64,000 nt of DNA, from the NCBI GenBank assembly GCA_012295275.1, contig CM022669.1:3131494-3195493 (forward strand), given 5' to 3'. Position numbers and translations under genes: made by a program. Below are positions 12,646-24,450 of this stretch, piece after piece. The notes under the pieces were generated by a model. It was not told the DNA's origin. It worked only from the letters and a program-made list of their open reading frames with translations, and ran no database searches. Position 1 is the first letter of the stretch, and each line of letters opens with the position of its first letter. Source of the DNA: Chrysomallon squamiferum (lineage: Eukaryota; Mollusca; Gastropoda; Neomphalida; Peltospiridae).

Positions 12646-13795
12646 GTACTTAGAAGTTTGAGGGGGAAACATGCAATGAATTTTTGTTTTCCATACTTTA
12701 CCTTACAGAAGGAAATATTCGTAACTTCTTAAATATTGCTCAACTTACCTGAAAAACAAAGAAAGATATATAAGTAAACAAGCAAAATAAAATAAAATTA
12801 AACATATTTTTGTTTTAATAATATATTTATTCTCTTAATATTTAATTTTAGGTACAGTTTTAGTCTTTAAATAAAAATGTTTTAGATACATATACGTATA
12901 CAAACACAATGCACGTAAAACACAACTCACAATATTTAGCTTATATATTCATTTATACAATCAAATACAAAGATTCACACACGTTCAATATAAAAATCCA
13001 ACATATAGAAACAACACACACACACAGATTTCTTTTTTTGTTATTTTCAAAAGAGAGCTATATTTATTTATATCTTTATTTATGCTGCATTATTATCTAT
13101 TTATTTTATTCATTCCAATATCGTTTCTCAACTGTTTTTTTTTTTTAATTATTATTATTTGATACCAAACAAACTTTGTACAACAAAAATACTGTCTAAA
13201 ATCAGTAATCTAATGCAGAAGTATACGAATGTATTAATACGAACATCTGGCCCTAAATACCGCTAATACAATACTTGTCGATAGATGCAAATATGTACAA
13301 AATGTATAAATATGGTCCTGAACAAACAATTATATATAACCTATATATATCCAAGGCACCATTTTATGGTCCCGTTTTGAGTTTTCATATTTTTATATTC
13401 AGTTTACATTGAATTAGTCATAAATAGTGAACATTTAGGGTTTGTCATACTTCAGAGAACGCTCCAAAATGAGCAAACTAAGAATACATTGTATTAGTCC
13501 AAGCATGATCCTTGACGTCAGACAGCTTAATTACACACACACAGTAGCCAACCAATGACGTGATCAACAGGATGGTTAATATAAAATACGTAACTCATTA
13601 CGTTAGTCAGAAAGCGTTAATCACTTGCTCTGATTAGCACGTTAATTTTTTTCCTATTCCTATTCCTATTACGTTAGTCAAGAGCGTCTGAAAATAATCG
13701 GTATACTGTAACTTGTTATTTCTAACAAAAGTAGTGACATGTACTTAACATAGTTTCCAGCAGTACAGTAGTAACTGTAATACATTTCCGTTGAT
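12646..13795. other. AT-rich non-coding stretch
   Basis: No gene is recognised; the frame at 12909-13148 is low complexity. A direct repeat of ATTACGTTAGTCA occurs near 13598 and 13668, with a TTCCTATTCCTATTCCTATT triplication between them. Confidence 0.6.
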
Positions 13796-13799
13796 AATG

Positions 13800-14045
13800 T
13801 TATTATTTCGTCGTCGTCATCTTCGCCTTGGTCATCATAATTCATAATTATCATCAATCATCATAATATTGATTATAAATCATAACAATAATCTTTATTA
13901 TTACTTCTACTACTGCTAATACTTATATTACTACACTGCTATTACCGGTACAGCTACTAGTAATATTGGTGGTAATAAAAGTATCAGTAGTAACAAGGGT
14001 AGTAGAAATAGTAGTAGTACAGTATTAATAACAGAGTAAAAGTGT
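13800..14045. repeat. Degenerate trinucleotide cloud (ATC / TTA / ACT / TAG)
   Basis: Imperfect CATCAT, TTATTA, TACTACTGC and TAGTAGTA runs succeed one another. None is long enough to be a clean microsatellite. Similar clouds recur at 35500, 57030, 57580 and 63360. Confidence 0.75.
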
Positions 14046-14457
14046 TAGTAGAAGTGTAGTATTTTGTCAAGGCCTCATAGATTGTTTCAAATGTATTTGT
14101 ATTGTTGTTTTGTGTAACTATAATTTTCAAATACATGTTCTGTATTGTTATGTTGCATGTTTATATGTGATGATTCTGAATACATCTTTCAAAATAAAGT
14201 GGGATAACGTGGGATATCAAAGCCGCCAGGTTATGGTGGATAAATATTTATACCTATATCCATATAACACGTTTCTGTTATTATTGTTATTATTATCATT
14301 ATTATTGTTGTTTTTGTTATTATTATATTCTGTAACGCTCTATCGACTTATCAGTGCTTCTGATCTCAAACTGTTCATTTCAGAGTAATTAAACATAATT
14401 CTAAAATTATTATGTAGGATATCCTAGCAATATCAACAACAAAAACAACAGCAAAAC

Positions 14458-14570
14458 TACTACTCTACTTCTCTACTGCTACCGTTGCTACTACTGCTAC
14501 TACTACTACTACTACTGCTACTACTACTGCTGCTGCTGCTGCTACTACTACTACTAATAATAATAACGAC
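14458..14570. repeat. (ACT)n-(GCT)n-(AAT)n trinucleotide tract
   Basis: CTACTACTACT passes into GCTGCTGCTGCTGCT and back to CTACTACTACTAATAATAAT. It is simple sequence with no associated open frame. Confidence 0.85.
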
Positions 14571-14881
14571 AACGATATTTAATTTAAATTTTTTTTTAAA
14601 AGAAAAAATTAAAAATTAAAAAATCAAAAAAAGAAAAAGGACGATAAGAAAGAAGACAATTTTGTTTAGATATTTTTAATAACAATATTTAATGATTTGT
14701 ACAAAAACCAGAAAATTATGCAATAGTTCCTGATTTCGGATGATGTGCTTGAAACGGTTATGCATGCAAAACAAACTTTTTCTTACCTAACTACTGGACC
14801 ATTAGCATATTAAATCCCGAAAAGAAATCAACACAGACGTTGCTAATGACTCAGTTCAACTCGGTAACTATACATTACGTT

Positions 14882-14930
14882 GCTACGTAGATGGCTCGTA
14901 GAGGGTTTATGACGTCATAAGGTCATGACC
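14882..14930. promoter_or_regulatory. Cluster of three palindromes including a CRE-like site
   Basis: CTACGTAG (about 14883-14890), TTATGACGTCATAA (14907-14920) and GGTCATGACC (14921-14930) are perfect palindromes, the last two directly adjacent. TGACGTCA is the consensus cAMP-response element bound by CREB/ATF bZIP dimers. No gene start is recognised nearby, so a regulatory function is only a possibility. Confidence 0.3.
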
Positions 14931-15840
14931 TCGCATTAGAAACTTGCAGCTCAAAACAGATATGAAGATCGGTTCTAGCGATATTTTTTTGTTTTTTTTA
15001 ATTTTATTAGTTAGTTATTTGGTTATTTAAATAATTATTAATGTTGTTATTACGTAAAGTGATTAATTGTTATTGTTGTTTCTGAATGCAGAAGATTCAT
15101 TCTTACAAACAGCGGCTGACTTGTGTATTATCATCATCATCGTTGTTTTTGTTGTTTTTTCTGTTGCTGTTGTTATTTATTTATTTTTTTGCAGTGTTGT
15201 TTTATTGTTGGTTGTTGTTGTTGTTGTTTCTTTTTATTGTTCTTAAACTGAATTTAATTTTTATGCAACAGTTTTTTCAGGTAACTAAAATAACAAAAAA
15301 CAACAAAAAAGGCGTCATCACAGATCCAAGTTGACAAAGTGAAATTTGCCATTTCTCTAGCACATTTATTCAATTAGAAATCAACAGAAAACGTATGGTT
15401 TTCATACATATAGATATATTCAATAAGTGTTTTAAATAAATTTATACTAAATGATGCTATAATGCTCAACTGATTTTGTTTACGTAAGTAATTGAGCGGC
15501 AATAAAGTTCATTAAAAAGTATTGAATATTCATGGATTAGTTTACATATAATAATGAACACGACTTACAGCTATTTGTCTGACTGATATCGGGCGATTTC
15601 GCTCAGATGGCAGAATTGAATGTTTTTTGTTTTTTAAAATACGGTTTTCTATAATCAAAACTTTATCGTTACGGGTTTCGCGTGCGTCATATCAGGATTG
15701 GTTTTGTGACCTGATTTTTTTTCAGATGAAGAAAACTGTCCGTTTTTTTATGTGTTTCTGTTTGGTAATTATTAAAGTCGGCAACAAACAGAAGAGATCT
15801 ATAACAAAGTTTTAATATGTTACGGCATTCCTTAACCTTT

Positions 15841-15905
15841 TTAATAATAATAATAATAATAAATAAATAAATAAATAAATAAAAAAATAAAAAAAAAATA
15901 AAAAT
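15841..15905. repeat. (TAA)n-(AAAT)n A-rich tract
   Basis: AATAATAATAAT passes into AAATAAATAAAT and then A runs. It is simple sequence, followed by a G8 run at about 15931-15938 and (TTG)n. Confidence 0.9.
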
Positions 15906-16214
15906 TATTAATTTAGAAAAAAAAAATTTGGGGGGGGTTGTTGGTTATTTTTGGGGTTGTTGTTGTTGTTTTTTAAGTCTCTGTTAGAATATCTGTATGA
16001 CAATGCGGTGGTTCAGTATATTACTTTACATGGCCTAACTACACTCTTTGTGAAATGAGGCAAAAACACTTAATCGCCGAGCGGAGCGGGGCAAACAAGT
16101 TTGGGCGAGAAGTCTGCTGGTCGCGAAACTCTGACTTGAAACAGCAAAATCCGTGATTCTTGTGATTTATATTTTATATTTCTTAAATAAACTACAAACT
16201 ATAGAAAAAAATAT

Positions 16215-16334
16215 TGTTAGTACTGTTGTTGTTATTATTATTATTTGCTATTACAGCTACTGATGCTACTATTACTACTATTGCTGCTGCTGCTGCTGTT
16301 GTTGTTGATGATGTTCTTATTATTCTTATTATTC

Positions 16335-16369
<35 letters not shown>

Positions 16370-16372
16370 TAC
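16215..16372. repeat. Trinucleotide tract (GTT / GCT / ATT)
   Basis: GTTGTTGTTATTATTATT, then ACTACTATTGCTGCTGCTGC, then GTTGTTGTTGATGATGTT, ending in (ATT)n at about 16336-16370. The poly-Leu/Ile frame at 16214-16417 is an artefact. Confidence 0.9.
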
Positions 16373-17500
16373 AAACTCCTTTCAGTTCCTGATATCATTT
16401 CAGCTGGGTTAAAATGATTGAAGTTAGCAGACGACGGACACACGAAAGAAAATTAATTTTTTTGAGGATGTGTGTTTATTACTTGTTTCAAATGTGACTG
16501 ACATTTTACTTGCCTTATTTGTGCGTGGCAAACGATACAGTTGTTATCATTGTTACCTTTCTCGCATTCTTGTATTAAGTCTGGCCCATCGTATGAAACA
16601 TAATAAATAAAATATGACGTCGTCAAACATTCTAAGATTTGTGTCACAGCAAATGTTAGTACAAAGGAAGAGGGTTCTCTGACGTGTTCTTACAAAATAA
16701 ACACTAAAAATGTTTTATCCTAATCTTATACTCGTATAACGAGTAAACATCTTGACAGAATTGTTTATTGATAACACTGTGTTCTCGAGTTAGAATACAG
16801 AGCAGTGCACTGAGTACAAAGATAATGATAATTAAAATGGGCTATGATCACAACTAAATCCTTGGGCGTTATTATATTATAAATAATGTGCAGTTCTAAA
16901 AACAGTCAGTGCAGACAAATTAGAAGTCTCAAAACTATGTCAGTAGGTGCTTGCATTGGTTTTGTGAGAGAGAGAGAGAAGGAAAAAGGTCAGAACATAA
17001 GACTTTTAATCGTTTACTGTTCATCAAATCAGTTTAACGTCCAGTGTATCTACTGCCAGTCTTTCATAACCTAAACAGCAGTAACTGTGATGTGTATGCG
17101 AAGGTTACGTTACCACCCTTCTATCAGAAAACTGCTGGAAGATGCCTAACATCTGAGAGTTCTGCAAATGTTTCTAAAGTCACACTTTAATTATGTCACT
17201 CTCTGAATTTATCTAACAGAAATAAACACATAACTGACATGTCCAAATACTGTAGTTAGAGATTATTTGCTGTTTGTATAAATTCTGGAGCATAAAGGTA
17301 ATAATACTTTAAAAACATCTTAGTGAAGATGTTACTATAATGTACAACAATGCAGACTGCAAAAACAATGTTGATAAAAACATTATTTTATTGATAACTT
17401 GAAAATCTTTGATTATTATTCATTTTTTTCCTCTTTGTTTTTTTGAAATTGAATAATGTACACGTGGCATTGCTTTAAGTACTCGCTGAGTCAGCGCGCA
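16373..17500. other. Non-coding stretch without recognisable features
   Basis: Short open frames at 16453-16647 (-) and 16886-17074 (+) match nothing I recognise. I see no RNA gene or transposon terminus. Confidence 0.55.
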
Positions 17501-17504
17501 CGCA

Positions 17505-17554
17505 CACCGCACACACACACACACATGCAACCATTTATATATGTGTGTGTGTGT

Positions 17555-17602
<48 letters not shown>
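17505..17602. repeat. (CA)n-(GT)n-(TA)n compound microsatellite
   Basis: CA repeats at about 17508-17525, GT repeats at 17541-17564 and a (TA)n tract at 17564-17600. CA followed by GT gives a short inverted repeat. Open frames at 17420-17845 and 17456-17680 come from these repeats. Confidence 0.95.
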
Positions 17603-17605
<3 letters not shown>

Positions 17606-17715
17606 TATGCAGACACATACTCTCATAAAAGAAAGAACCAAACAAACAATTCTAAAATCAATGCTCATGGGTATAATTAGGTAAGTAATCATTATGTGTG
17701 GGTGGGGCTGGTTAT

Positions 17716-17717
<2 letters not shown>

Positions 17718-17770
<53 letters not shown>
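17718..17770. repeat. (GT)n microsatellite
   Basis: About 26 uninterrupted GT dinucleotides, followed by TTTGTATATAGG and a short GA-rich patch. Confidence 0.97.
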
Positions 17771-17774
<4 letters not shown>

Positions 17775-18060
17775 TATATAGGTATGAGAAAGAGAGAGAA
17801 AGAATGCAGAAAAAGGGGAGAAATATACAGGAGTGGGGCATACATGAGTGAAAAGTCTTATTACTATCAGATTAAAGTATAATAAATCTTGTTTTATATT
17901 TCTGATACACGTCGTGTCTTAAAAGACGCATGTTTATCGACTAATAAATAATGTTTTCTTTATTTTAGAAGATTAATAGAAAAAGAATGCAGTAGTTAAT
18001 TTTCGAACATTGGATGGTATATAATCAGTATTACTGGTACAGGCTTCCAGAATAATAATA

Positions 18061-18163
18061 ATACATACATACATACATACATACATACATACATACATAC
18101 ATACATACATACATACATACATACATACATACATACCATAAATAAATAAATAAATAAATAATA
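18061..18163. repeat. (ATAC)n-(AAAT)n tetranucleotide microsatellites
   Basis: About 19 ATAC units (18061-18137) followed, after CATA, by six AAAT units. They account for the Cys-Met-Tyr-Val repeat in the minus-strand frame at 18031-18318. Confidence 0.96.
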
Positions 18164-18626
18164 TCCACCTTTTTTATATTCACGTTTAGGAAAGCATACA
18201 CCGAGATCTGTCTAGAAATAGCCCACAAGGGGGTGAACCAGTTACACTGAACCTGTAAATATAGGTCAGTGGTTTTTCTAGGGTAACTAAAACATATTTT
18301 GATCGGGGAGGGTGACATGACTTATTTGTTTTTGTTTGTTTTACATTGTTATCGCTAGTAGTTTCTTTACATTAAACAACAATAACACTGGTGTTCATTA
18401 GCAAAAACAAAAAGTTAGACAGTGATATAACTTTATATTCATACACAGTAAGTGATCGGCAATTTATATTAACACAAAATTCTAGAATGGCACCAACACC
18501 TTTGTTCGAACTGTTTAATTCTCTTTATCACGTATATACATACAGCTGTTAGATAAAGTCAAATAACGAGCGCCAGTGTTAAGACGTCGGAAGGAAGTAT
18601 CACACTACAGTTACACTGCATCGGAC

Positions 18627-18727
18627 ATAATACTAGTTTAGATTACTCTGATAAAGATTCATAATACTAGTTTAGATCACTCTGATAAAGATTCATAATA
18701 GTCGTTAAGATTCTCTGATAAAGGAAA
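18627..18727. repeat. 34-bp tandem repeat, three copies
   Basis: The unit ATAATACTAGTTTAGATTAC-TCTGATAAAGATTC occurs at 18627-18660, again with one T-to-C change at 18661-18694, and as a diverged third copy to about 18727. It ends about 110 bp before the mariner-like element. Confidence 0.9.
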
Positions 18728-18836
18728 CACGCTGTCACCACTTCACAGACTACTCACTGCGATTAGCGGTGAGTGACCGGTTACATGCGTCATCTTTGTT
18801 ACGTTGTTACACCAGTTGTTACACAAGCTGTTAGTC

Positions 18837-19252
18837 TATAACAGCGGTGGCAAAACTCTGATGCTGGGCATGTAAATACTTTTATATCTTAGTCATTTTT
18901 ACATCTTGAAATGGTACCCTCACTCTTAAAAATGCAGCGAAGAACTTTAGATTTAAACGAACGTATCTTCGTTATTAAGAATTACTATGCAATGACTAGC
19001 TACAAGCATGTTGAAGAAAGATGGGAAGTACACTTTAGAACACCTGTACCGAGTAAATTGACAATGTTCAATCTTGAAGTAACTGGAAGTGTGTCAAATG
19101 CTCCTAAAAAAATTCGTCCAAAAACAGTGATTGTATTGAAGTTCAAGGTAGACATTTTGAACATTTGTAAATAAATATACAGATTAAATTTGTGTTTTTA
19201 ATATAATTTTATCTAAGTTTGCGGTTCTGTTACTTTTGGGACACCCGGTGTA
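18837..19252 (+). mobile_element. Internally deleted mariner-like (Tc1/mariner/IS630) element
   Basis: An N-terminal helix-turn-helix coding region (18911-19122) is followed at once by a typical transposase C-terminus in a different frame, then about 80 bp, then the end sequence TTACTTTTGGGACACCCGGT-GTA (to 19252). On the minus strand this reads TACACCGGGTGTCCCAAAAG, a form of terminal repeat common in mariner-like elements. The left end is much less clear: TAACAGCGGTGGCAAAACT at about 18839 is a possible diverged partner. The catalytic DDE/D core is missing, so the copy is a non-autonomous deletion derivative of about 415 bp. Confidence 0.65.
18911..19174 (+). pseudogene. Mariner-like transposase remnant: HTH N-terminus joined out of frame to C-terminus
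   Basis: The frame opens with ATG. Residues 8-70 match the N-terminal helix-turn-helix of mariner-like transposases (DUF4817-type): 'RRTLDLNERIFVIKNYYA', then 'FRTPVPSKLTMFNLEVTGSV', then 'PKKIRPKT' corresponding to the usual GRP(R/K)T linker. From about 19123 the same frame turns to nonsense. The +1-shifted frame reads SDCIEVQGRHFEHL and stops at 19168-19170, the classic 'C(i)e..G.hFEhl-stop' end of these transposases. The central ~250 residues with the catalytic acidic triad are absent. The break therefore marks both an internal deletion and a frame change at about 19120-19126. It cannot encode an active enzyme. Confidence 0.7.
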
Positions 19253-19755
19253 CTTGGTAGAAGTTATATGATTAGCAGTTCAGTCAGCCGTGACCTGTGT
19301 CCTTATAAGATGCTGCCCGAGGACCCCCTTTATGTAAAAAAACAAAGAATCACAGACATGTTTTTATTATTATTTAAAAGAATTAACCGTGAAGACATAC
19401 AGGTTGACCCAGAGGCTCATTTCAGGGTGTTGTCTACAATAACTACTGGTAATAATTATACTGAGAAAGATTAGTCTGTGACTCGGGTGTTATTTAGTGT
19501 AACTACAGAAATTAATGTACAAACAATAACATTATTATGATGATGATTATGATGATTGGTTTGGGTATGATTTCCACATACTAATAGGTTGACAACAGTT
19601 AATAATTTCATACGGAAATCCGATAAGAATACTGATTTCGAAGACTATTTGTAAATTAAACTGTCACTTACCTTTATCTAAATGCAGTAGAGCCTTTGTA
19701 TATATTGTTATTATTATTTTGTATATTTACTATTCTATTTGTTTAACTTATATAT

Positions 19756-19944
19756 GCTTTGGTCTGCGCATCATCCTATGAACTGTATTATTAATTAGCT
19801 GTGTGTGTATGCGTGTGTGTATGTTTGTATGTGTGTTTATGTATGTGTGTGTATGTGTGGTATTGTATTATGTAATATACATAGAAATAATTAATTCGCT
19901 GACCACGAAAACGTAAATAATCTAAAATTTATATGAGTAACACT

Positions 19945-19989
<45 letters not shown>

Positions 19990-20080
19990 GCAAGAATAAT
20001 ACCATAAAACAGTTTGATGCAGTGATTACAATGACTCGATCAGTTTGGATTATGCTTTGTTCATGTCTCTGTGAGTAATA
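19756..20080 (+). repeat. Dispersed repeat, copy 1 (with (GT)n and (TAA)n)
   Basis: Begins GCTTTGGTCTGCGCATCATC and ends TTGTTCATGTCTCTGTGAGT-AATA. It has an internal GT-rich tract at about 19800-19860 and (TAA)n at 19949-19988. The flanking unique parts match copy 2 at 21170-21474 almost base for base over more than 200 bp. The start 'GCTTTGG' and end 'AATA' define the shared block, and the surrounding sequences differ. No protein-coding content is seen. Confidence 0.9.
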
Positions 20081-21169
20081 TATATATATATATACAGATA
20101 TCAGAAGTCACAGCTGCCCGTCCAGACACTTAGGAATTTCTTCTTTCTGTCTTCATAGCCCTTTAAGCAGTAAATACTTTTTAATTTTATTGTTCTTTGT
20201 GTGTTTGAGAAAATAGTATAGTAATAGGAATAGTAATATTATTAAAATAAATAAATAAATATAAAATAAGATTTAAAAAATGTATACTATACGCTACCTT
20301 TGACCTTAAGTCAGACAAGTATAGGAACTATAATTTTTAGCAAGTACTACATTCCGTTTCTTTTTTCAAATTAATCCTTATGATACCAAATTAATACTGG
20401 CTTAAGAGATAACCCAGGTTTTTGATTCGTAGATCGATTATTTCAATCGGTTAGTTTTATTCAGTTTTTATAAGTTAACAGATTCGTAACATTTTTCAGA
20501 GCAGTTGTGGCCAACAGTCCAGTTTTTGCAGGTTTTATTCCATGGATATAAGAGAACTTGACCAAGGGGGCAGAAAAGTTGTATTGTCGAAATTTTACAT
20601 TGATAAAATTAAAAGTATAAGTCTAAATAGAAAGCCATTTTATCACAACCCAGAACTTAACAGAAATATTATGTTTGGGACGGCTTTTTTCTGGCTTTTT
20701 ATCAAGAAAAAATGTCCACCGTTTTGCCCTAATCTTGGAAGGCACCCTCACTGATTCGTACACCCATGTTTGTTCGCAAAAACTCGACGCTTTTTGTAAA
20801 CTGATCAAACGTATCAAATGTAGACCAGTCACGATCAAAATCTCCTAAAGAATTCAACTTTCTTAACTCAAAATTCTTAACTAGCTTTCACTAAAAGAAA
20901 GTTTAAAGGAAAATAGTCTGGCAAAAAATGTAATCTCCTTTGAGGTTGTATTCATTTATTTTGTTATTTCCAGTCACTGATATCAGGGAAATATGAAGTT
21001 GTGAAGACACTGTATATGTAAGCAGTCTCTCGGCTACTTAAAACTTACAGAAAAAGATATTTACATTTCTCCACATTTATAACATCTACTGTTAGTCTCG
21101 GAGTTGATTTTCAAATCAGAGTCCAAGAAACTGATTTCGCAGCATGCGAAATAGTCAGGTTTAATGATA
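20081..21169. other. Non-coding stretch between the two dispersed repeat copies
   Basis: Starts with a short TA run (20080-20094). The open frames at 20542-20754 (+) and 20623-20838 (-) overlap each other and match nothing I recognise. No other structure is seen. Confidence 0.55.
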
Positions 21170-21213
21170 GCTTTGGTCTGCGCATCATCCTATGAACTGT
21201 ATTATTAATTAGC

Positions 21214-21247
<34 letters not shown>

Positions 21248-21327
21248 GTATTGTGTTATGTAGGGATAATTAATAAGTAGGGATAATTAATTCGCGAACC
21301 ACGAAAACGTAAATAATCTAAAATGTC

Positions 21328-21383
<56 letters not shown>

Positions 21384-21474
21384 GCAACAACAATACCATA
21401 AAACAATTTGATGCAGTGATTACAATGACTCGATCAGTTTGGATTATGCTTTGTTCATATCTCTGTGAGTAATA
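21170..21474 (+). repeat. Dispersed repeat, copy 2
   Basis: Same order as copy 1: GCTTTGGTCTGCGCATCATC, a (GT)n tract (21219-21246), CGAACCACGAAAACGTAAAT, (TAA)n (21330-21381), then CCATAAAACAATTTGATGCA to GTGAGTAATA. The internal microsatellites differ in length from copy 1. This copy has a private tandem duplication of TAGGGATAATTAA (about 21263-21292). Same orientation as copy 1, 1.4 kb apart. Confidence 0.9.
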
Positions 21475-23220
21475 AGCAATCCAAGGACTATTTAGTGATT
21501 TATGATTATTAAATTATTATTTATCTCTGTTTTTATTTCATGGAAACGTATATAATAATTATAAAGAATATACAAATTGACCGGCATATATTTACAGAAT
21601 CTGAAGTTGCAGTTAGAATTAATTTGATAACAACTATATTACGGAGTAGTGTATAATTATGAAAATTGATAGTTTCAGTATATTTCAGCTAGGATCACAA
21701 TTAAAGTAGCGCTTCGTGAGTTTTTGCCAGTAAAAATGTTAGCTAAAATAATGCGAAACCGATACTGATAATTCGAATAAAATCTTTGTTTATGTCTTTT
21801 TTATTTACTTTACTCATTCACTTTCTTATCCCGAAAATAAAAAGTCTATGACTGATGAACAAAATTCTATGAACAGGAAATATACTTACTCAAGATTTCA
21901 CTTTTAAAATGAACATTTTATGTTATCTTTATTGTCATCAAATAATGTATGATCCTTTCGATTGTATAAATTATTTTGTGACTCGAAATCACAACACTCA
22001 AGGCTAAATACTTTCAGAAAAAAACTAGCCCGCACATTCTCTTACAGCCGTTGCTATGGTGTTTGAGTGTCCGCGACGCTCTGGATTCTTATGACGTCAC
22101 AAAAGATTGTTTACGTCGTAGCTACCTACATCCGTATAAACAAGCGATTGTTTGAACGCAAACCTGGTATGCTGGTAAGTTGCTGGTATGGCAAGATATA
22201 CAAAAACTAAATGTCCAGACAAGGCCAGTTAGAACGAAGTGTGAAGTATTTGTTTATATCGAACTGTAAATGCGTTAACCCTTTCTCTCTGGCTTTGTTC
22301 ATTCATTACAGAGTTCATAAATATCTGAAGATCGTCAGAGGCTTTGGTAGAGTTAAGTACAATTAGGCCGTTATCATTGTGGTGGAAATCACTTCCACGG
22401 TGATCCTTTATATACATAATCTTTATATATGGTCACGATTGTGCTCGAGTGTTTTTTGTATGAGTATTTGTGTTTGTGTAATTTCATGTTTGTATCAGTA
22501 TGTGAACGTAGGCATATGACTTCTTCAGTTAATTATTTTGTTATTTCTGATCCTTTTTATCGCTTTCATTTTTTTTATAACCTTATCTTTTTTCTTTTTT
22601 TATCTTTTAATACAAATATGTTTAATTCATCGTTTTAAATTGTTAATATTTTTATATCATATCGATTGTTACGATCTGTGCCTGCTAGTTAATGTGTAAC
22701 CTTTAAAGGGAGATAACTAAAAATACTGGTCTGTATAAGCCCTGGCTACAACAGTGACAGGAAAACGAAGTGTTGATTGAGTCAAGAAGACAGTGACCAC
22801 AGCAGATGCTGAACACAAAACCTAGCTAAACATCTAGAAAGTAGCTTTCGTAATGACGTGAATTAAATCTGCAAATTCACACAGTCTCCCTTTTTCTTTG
22901 TTGTCTGTCATTTTTCTTAAATTTCTTTTCAGCCTACTTTCACGCATACGTCTGCTGGCACTTAATCACTTAGACACAAACTTATAATACACACACGTAC
23001 AGATACACCCTTCTTCATTTTAAGTGTTCTGTATATATTTATTTCATTTAGAAGACATGGTTTTTTGTACTGACAAACTATTAAGGAAAATATGTGGATC
23101 ACCGCATCTAATAACTTTAAGAAAGATATTAATGACTTCATTATTAAATAACACTTTATAGAGCATCCACTGTCTAAATCAAGCTGGACTAATTAACAAA
23201 AATAAATAAATATAAATAAA
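21475..23220. other. Non-coding stretch without recognisable genes
   Basis: Contains the CRE-like ATGACGTCAC at about 22091, the AAAGGGAGATAACT motif at 22706-22719, and short unmatched frames (22229-22417 -, 22429-22638 +). Nothing else is seen. Confidence 0.55.
22706..22719. repeat. Molluscan repeat-associated motif AAAGGGAGATAACT
   Basis: AAAGGGAGATAACT (reverse complement AGTTATCTCCCTTT) is a short sequence I recall as very frequent in molluscan genomes, often near MITE ends. Only one copy is seen here, so no element boundaries can be set. Confidence 0.35.
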
Positions 23221-23223
23221 TAA

Positions 23224-23228
23224 TAATG

Positions 23229-23285
<57 letters not shown>

Positions 23286-23302
23286 TAAACACACACACAC
23301 AC
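23224..23302. repeat. (TAA)n-(CA)n microsatellite
   Basis: About 20 TAA units at 23224-23284, then TATAAA and a short CA run to 23302, followed by AAAGAAAGAAAG. Confidence 0.95.
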
Positions 23303-23448
23303 ATCGATTTAAAAAGAAAGAAAGAAAAACGGTATCTTATATTATGTGGAACTGGCATATTTATTTTGATTGGATATTATTTTTAAAAATAAAAAATATA
23401 AAAAATTAAAATCAAAATGAATTAATATATAAATATAAACAAATATAC

Positions 23449-23472
23449 ATATATATATATATATATATATAT
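23449..23472. repeat. (TA)n microsatellite
   Basis: Twelve TA dinucleotides in an AT-rich context. Confidence 0.9.
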
Positions 23473-23907
23473 TTAAATATGACTCTTTCGCCTAATAATG
23501 CTTATAAACAGAAGGGTTCCTTAGTAACATATGAACTGTTTAGTTTTAACTGAATTTGATGATAACACTTTATCTTTTTAATTTTGGAAGACTCTGCACA
23601 TTAATACCCAGAATGAATGAATGGAATAATGACCCGAATGATGTCTGTACATTATAATACTACTGCAACAACTAAGAAAACAAATTAAAAACAGACATTA
23701 ACATTTAGGCAGAAAGTAAAATAACTATATAACTTATTTTAAAAGATCTAAAGCAGAGAGAGAGTATGTGTGCGTGCCTGTGCGTGTGTATGTATCAAGT
23801 GCCTAAATGTTAATTAGGATGCATTTATGTCATGAAGAAATAAAGAAACAACAATCAAATTCTGCCTTATGAAAAAGTGTATAACCGTTATATCATTAAT
23901 TTTAATT

Positions 23908-23916
<9 letters not shown>

Positions 23917-23993
<77 letters not shown>
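23917..23993. repeat. (AAT)n-(ATT)n self-complementary tract
   Basis: AATAATAATAAT runs to 23940 and is followed at once by ATTATTATT to about 23993. The two halves are reverse complements, so either strand can fold into a hairpin with almost no loop. Confidence 0.92.
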
Positions 23994-23995
<2 letters not shown>

Positions 23996-24344
23996 CAAAA
24001 AGGAAGATTTAGCTGTGAAGTTTTGACCATGCATCATTTAAACGCTGTTTGTATGTTCGTCTACACAGAGAAGAAAACACATGGTTGTAATGGTTTTGAT
24101 AATTAAGTGAAGTATGGAAAATATAAGAATGCAGGCGCTGAGACAGATCGATCTTTCGACACCTGGCATCTCAGACTTCTATGAAGAAGTGATTATAAAG
24201 TTAAATTTTACCTAATTTGCAGTTCTAAACTGAGCCTCACGGGTTATATTTAATGATGTCTAACTACTCTGTTTCTGAGTAATAACAAAATTACATTACA
24301 TAATTTTAATGATTATTGTCTTGACAAGCAACAAAGCGATGCAT

Positions 24345-24450
24345 TTCTTCACACACACACATATACATATGTACGTCCATATACATAAATACATACATAA
24401 ATTCATACATACACACATACATACATACATACATACATACATACATACAA
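24345..24450. repeat. (CA)n / (ATAC)n repeat patch
   Basis: CACACACACATATACATATG leads into ATACATACATAAATTCATAC and then ATAC units to 24449. The His/Thr/Tyr-rich start of the frame at 24309-24569 is derived from it. Confidence 0.92.
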
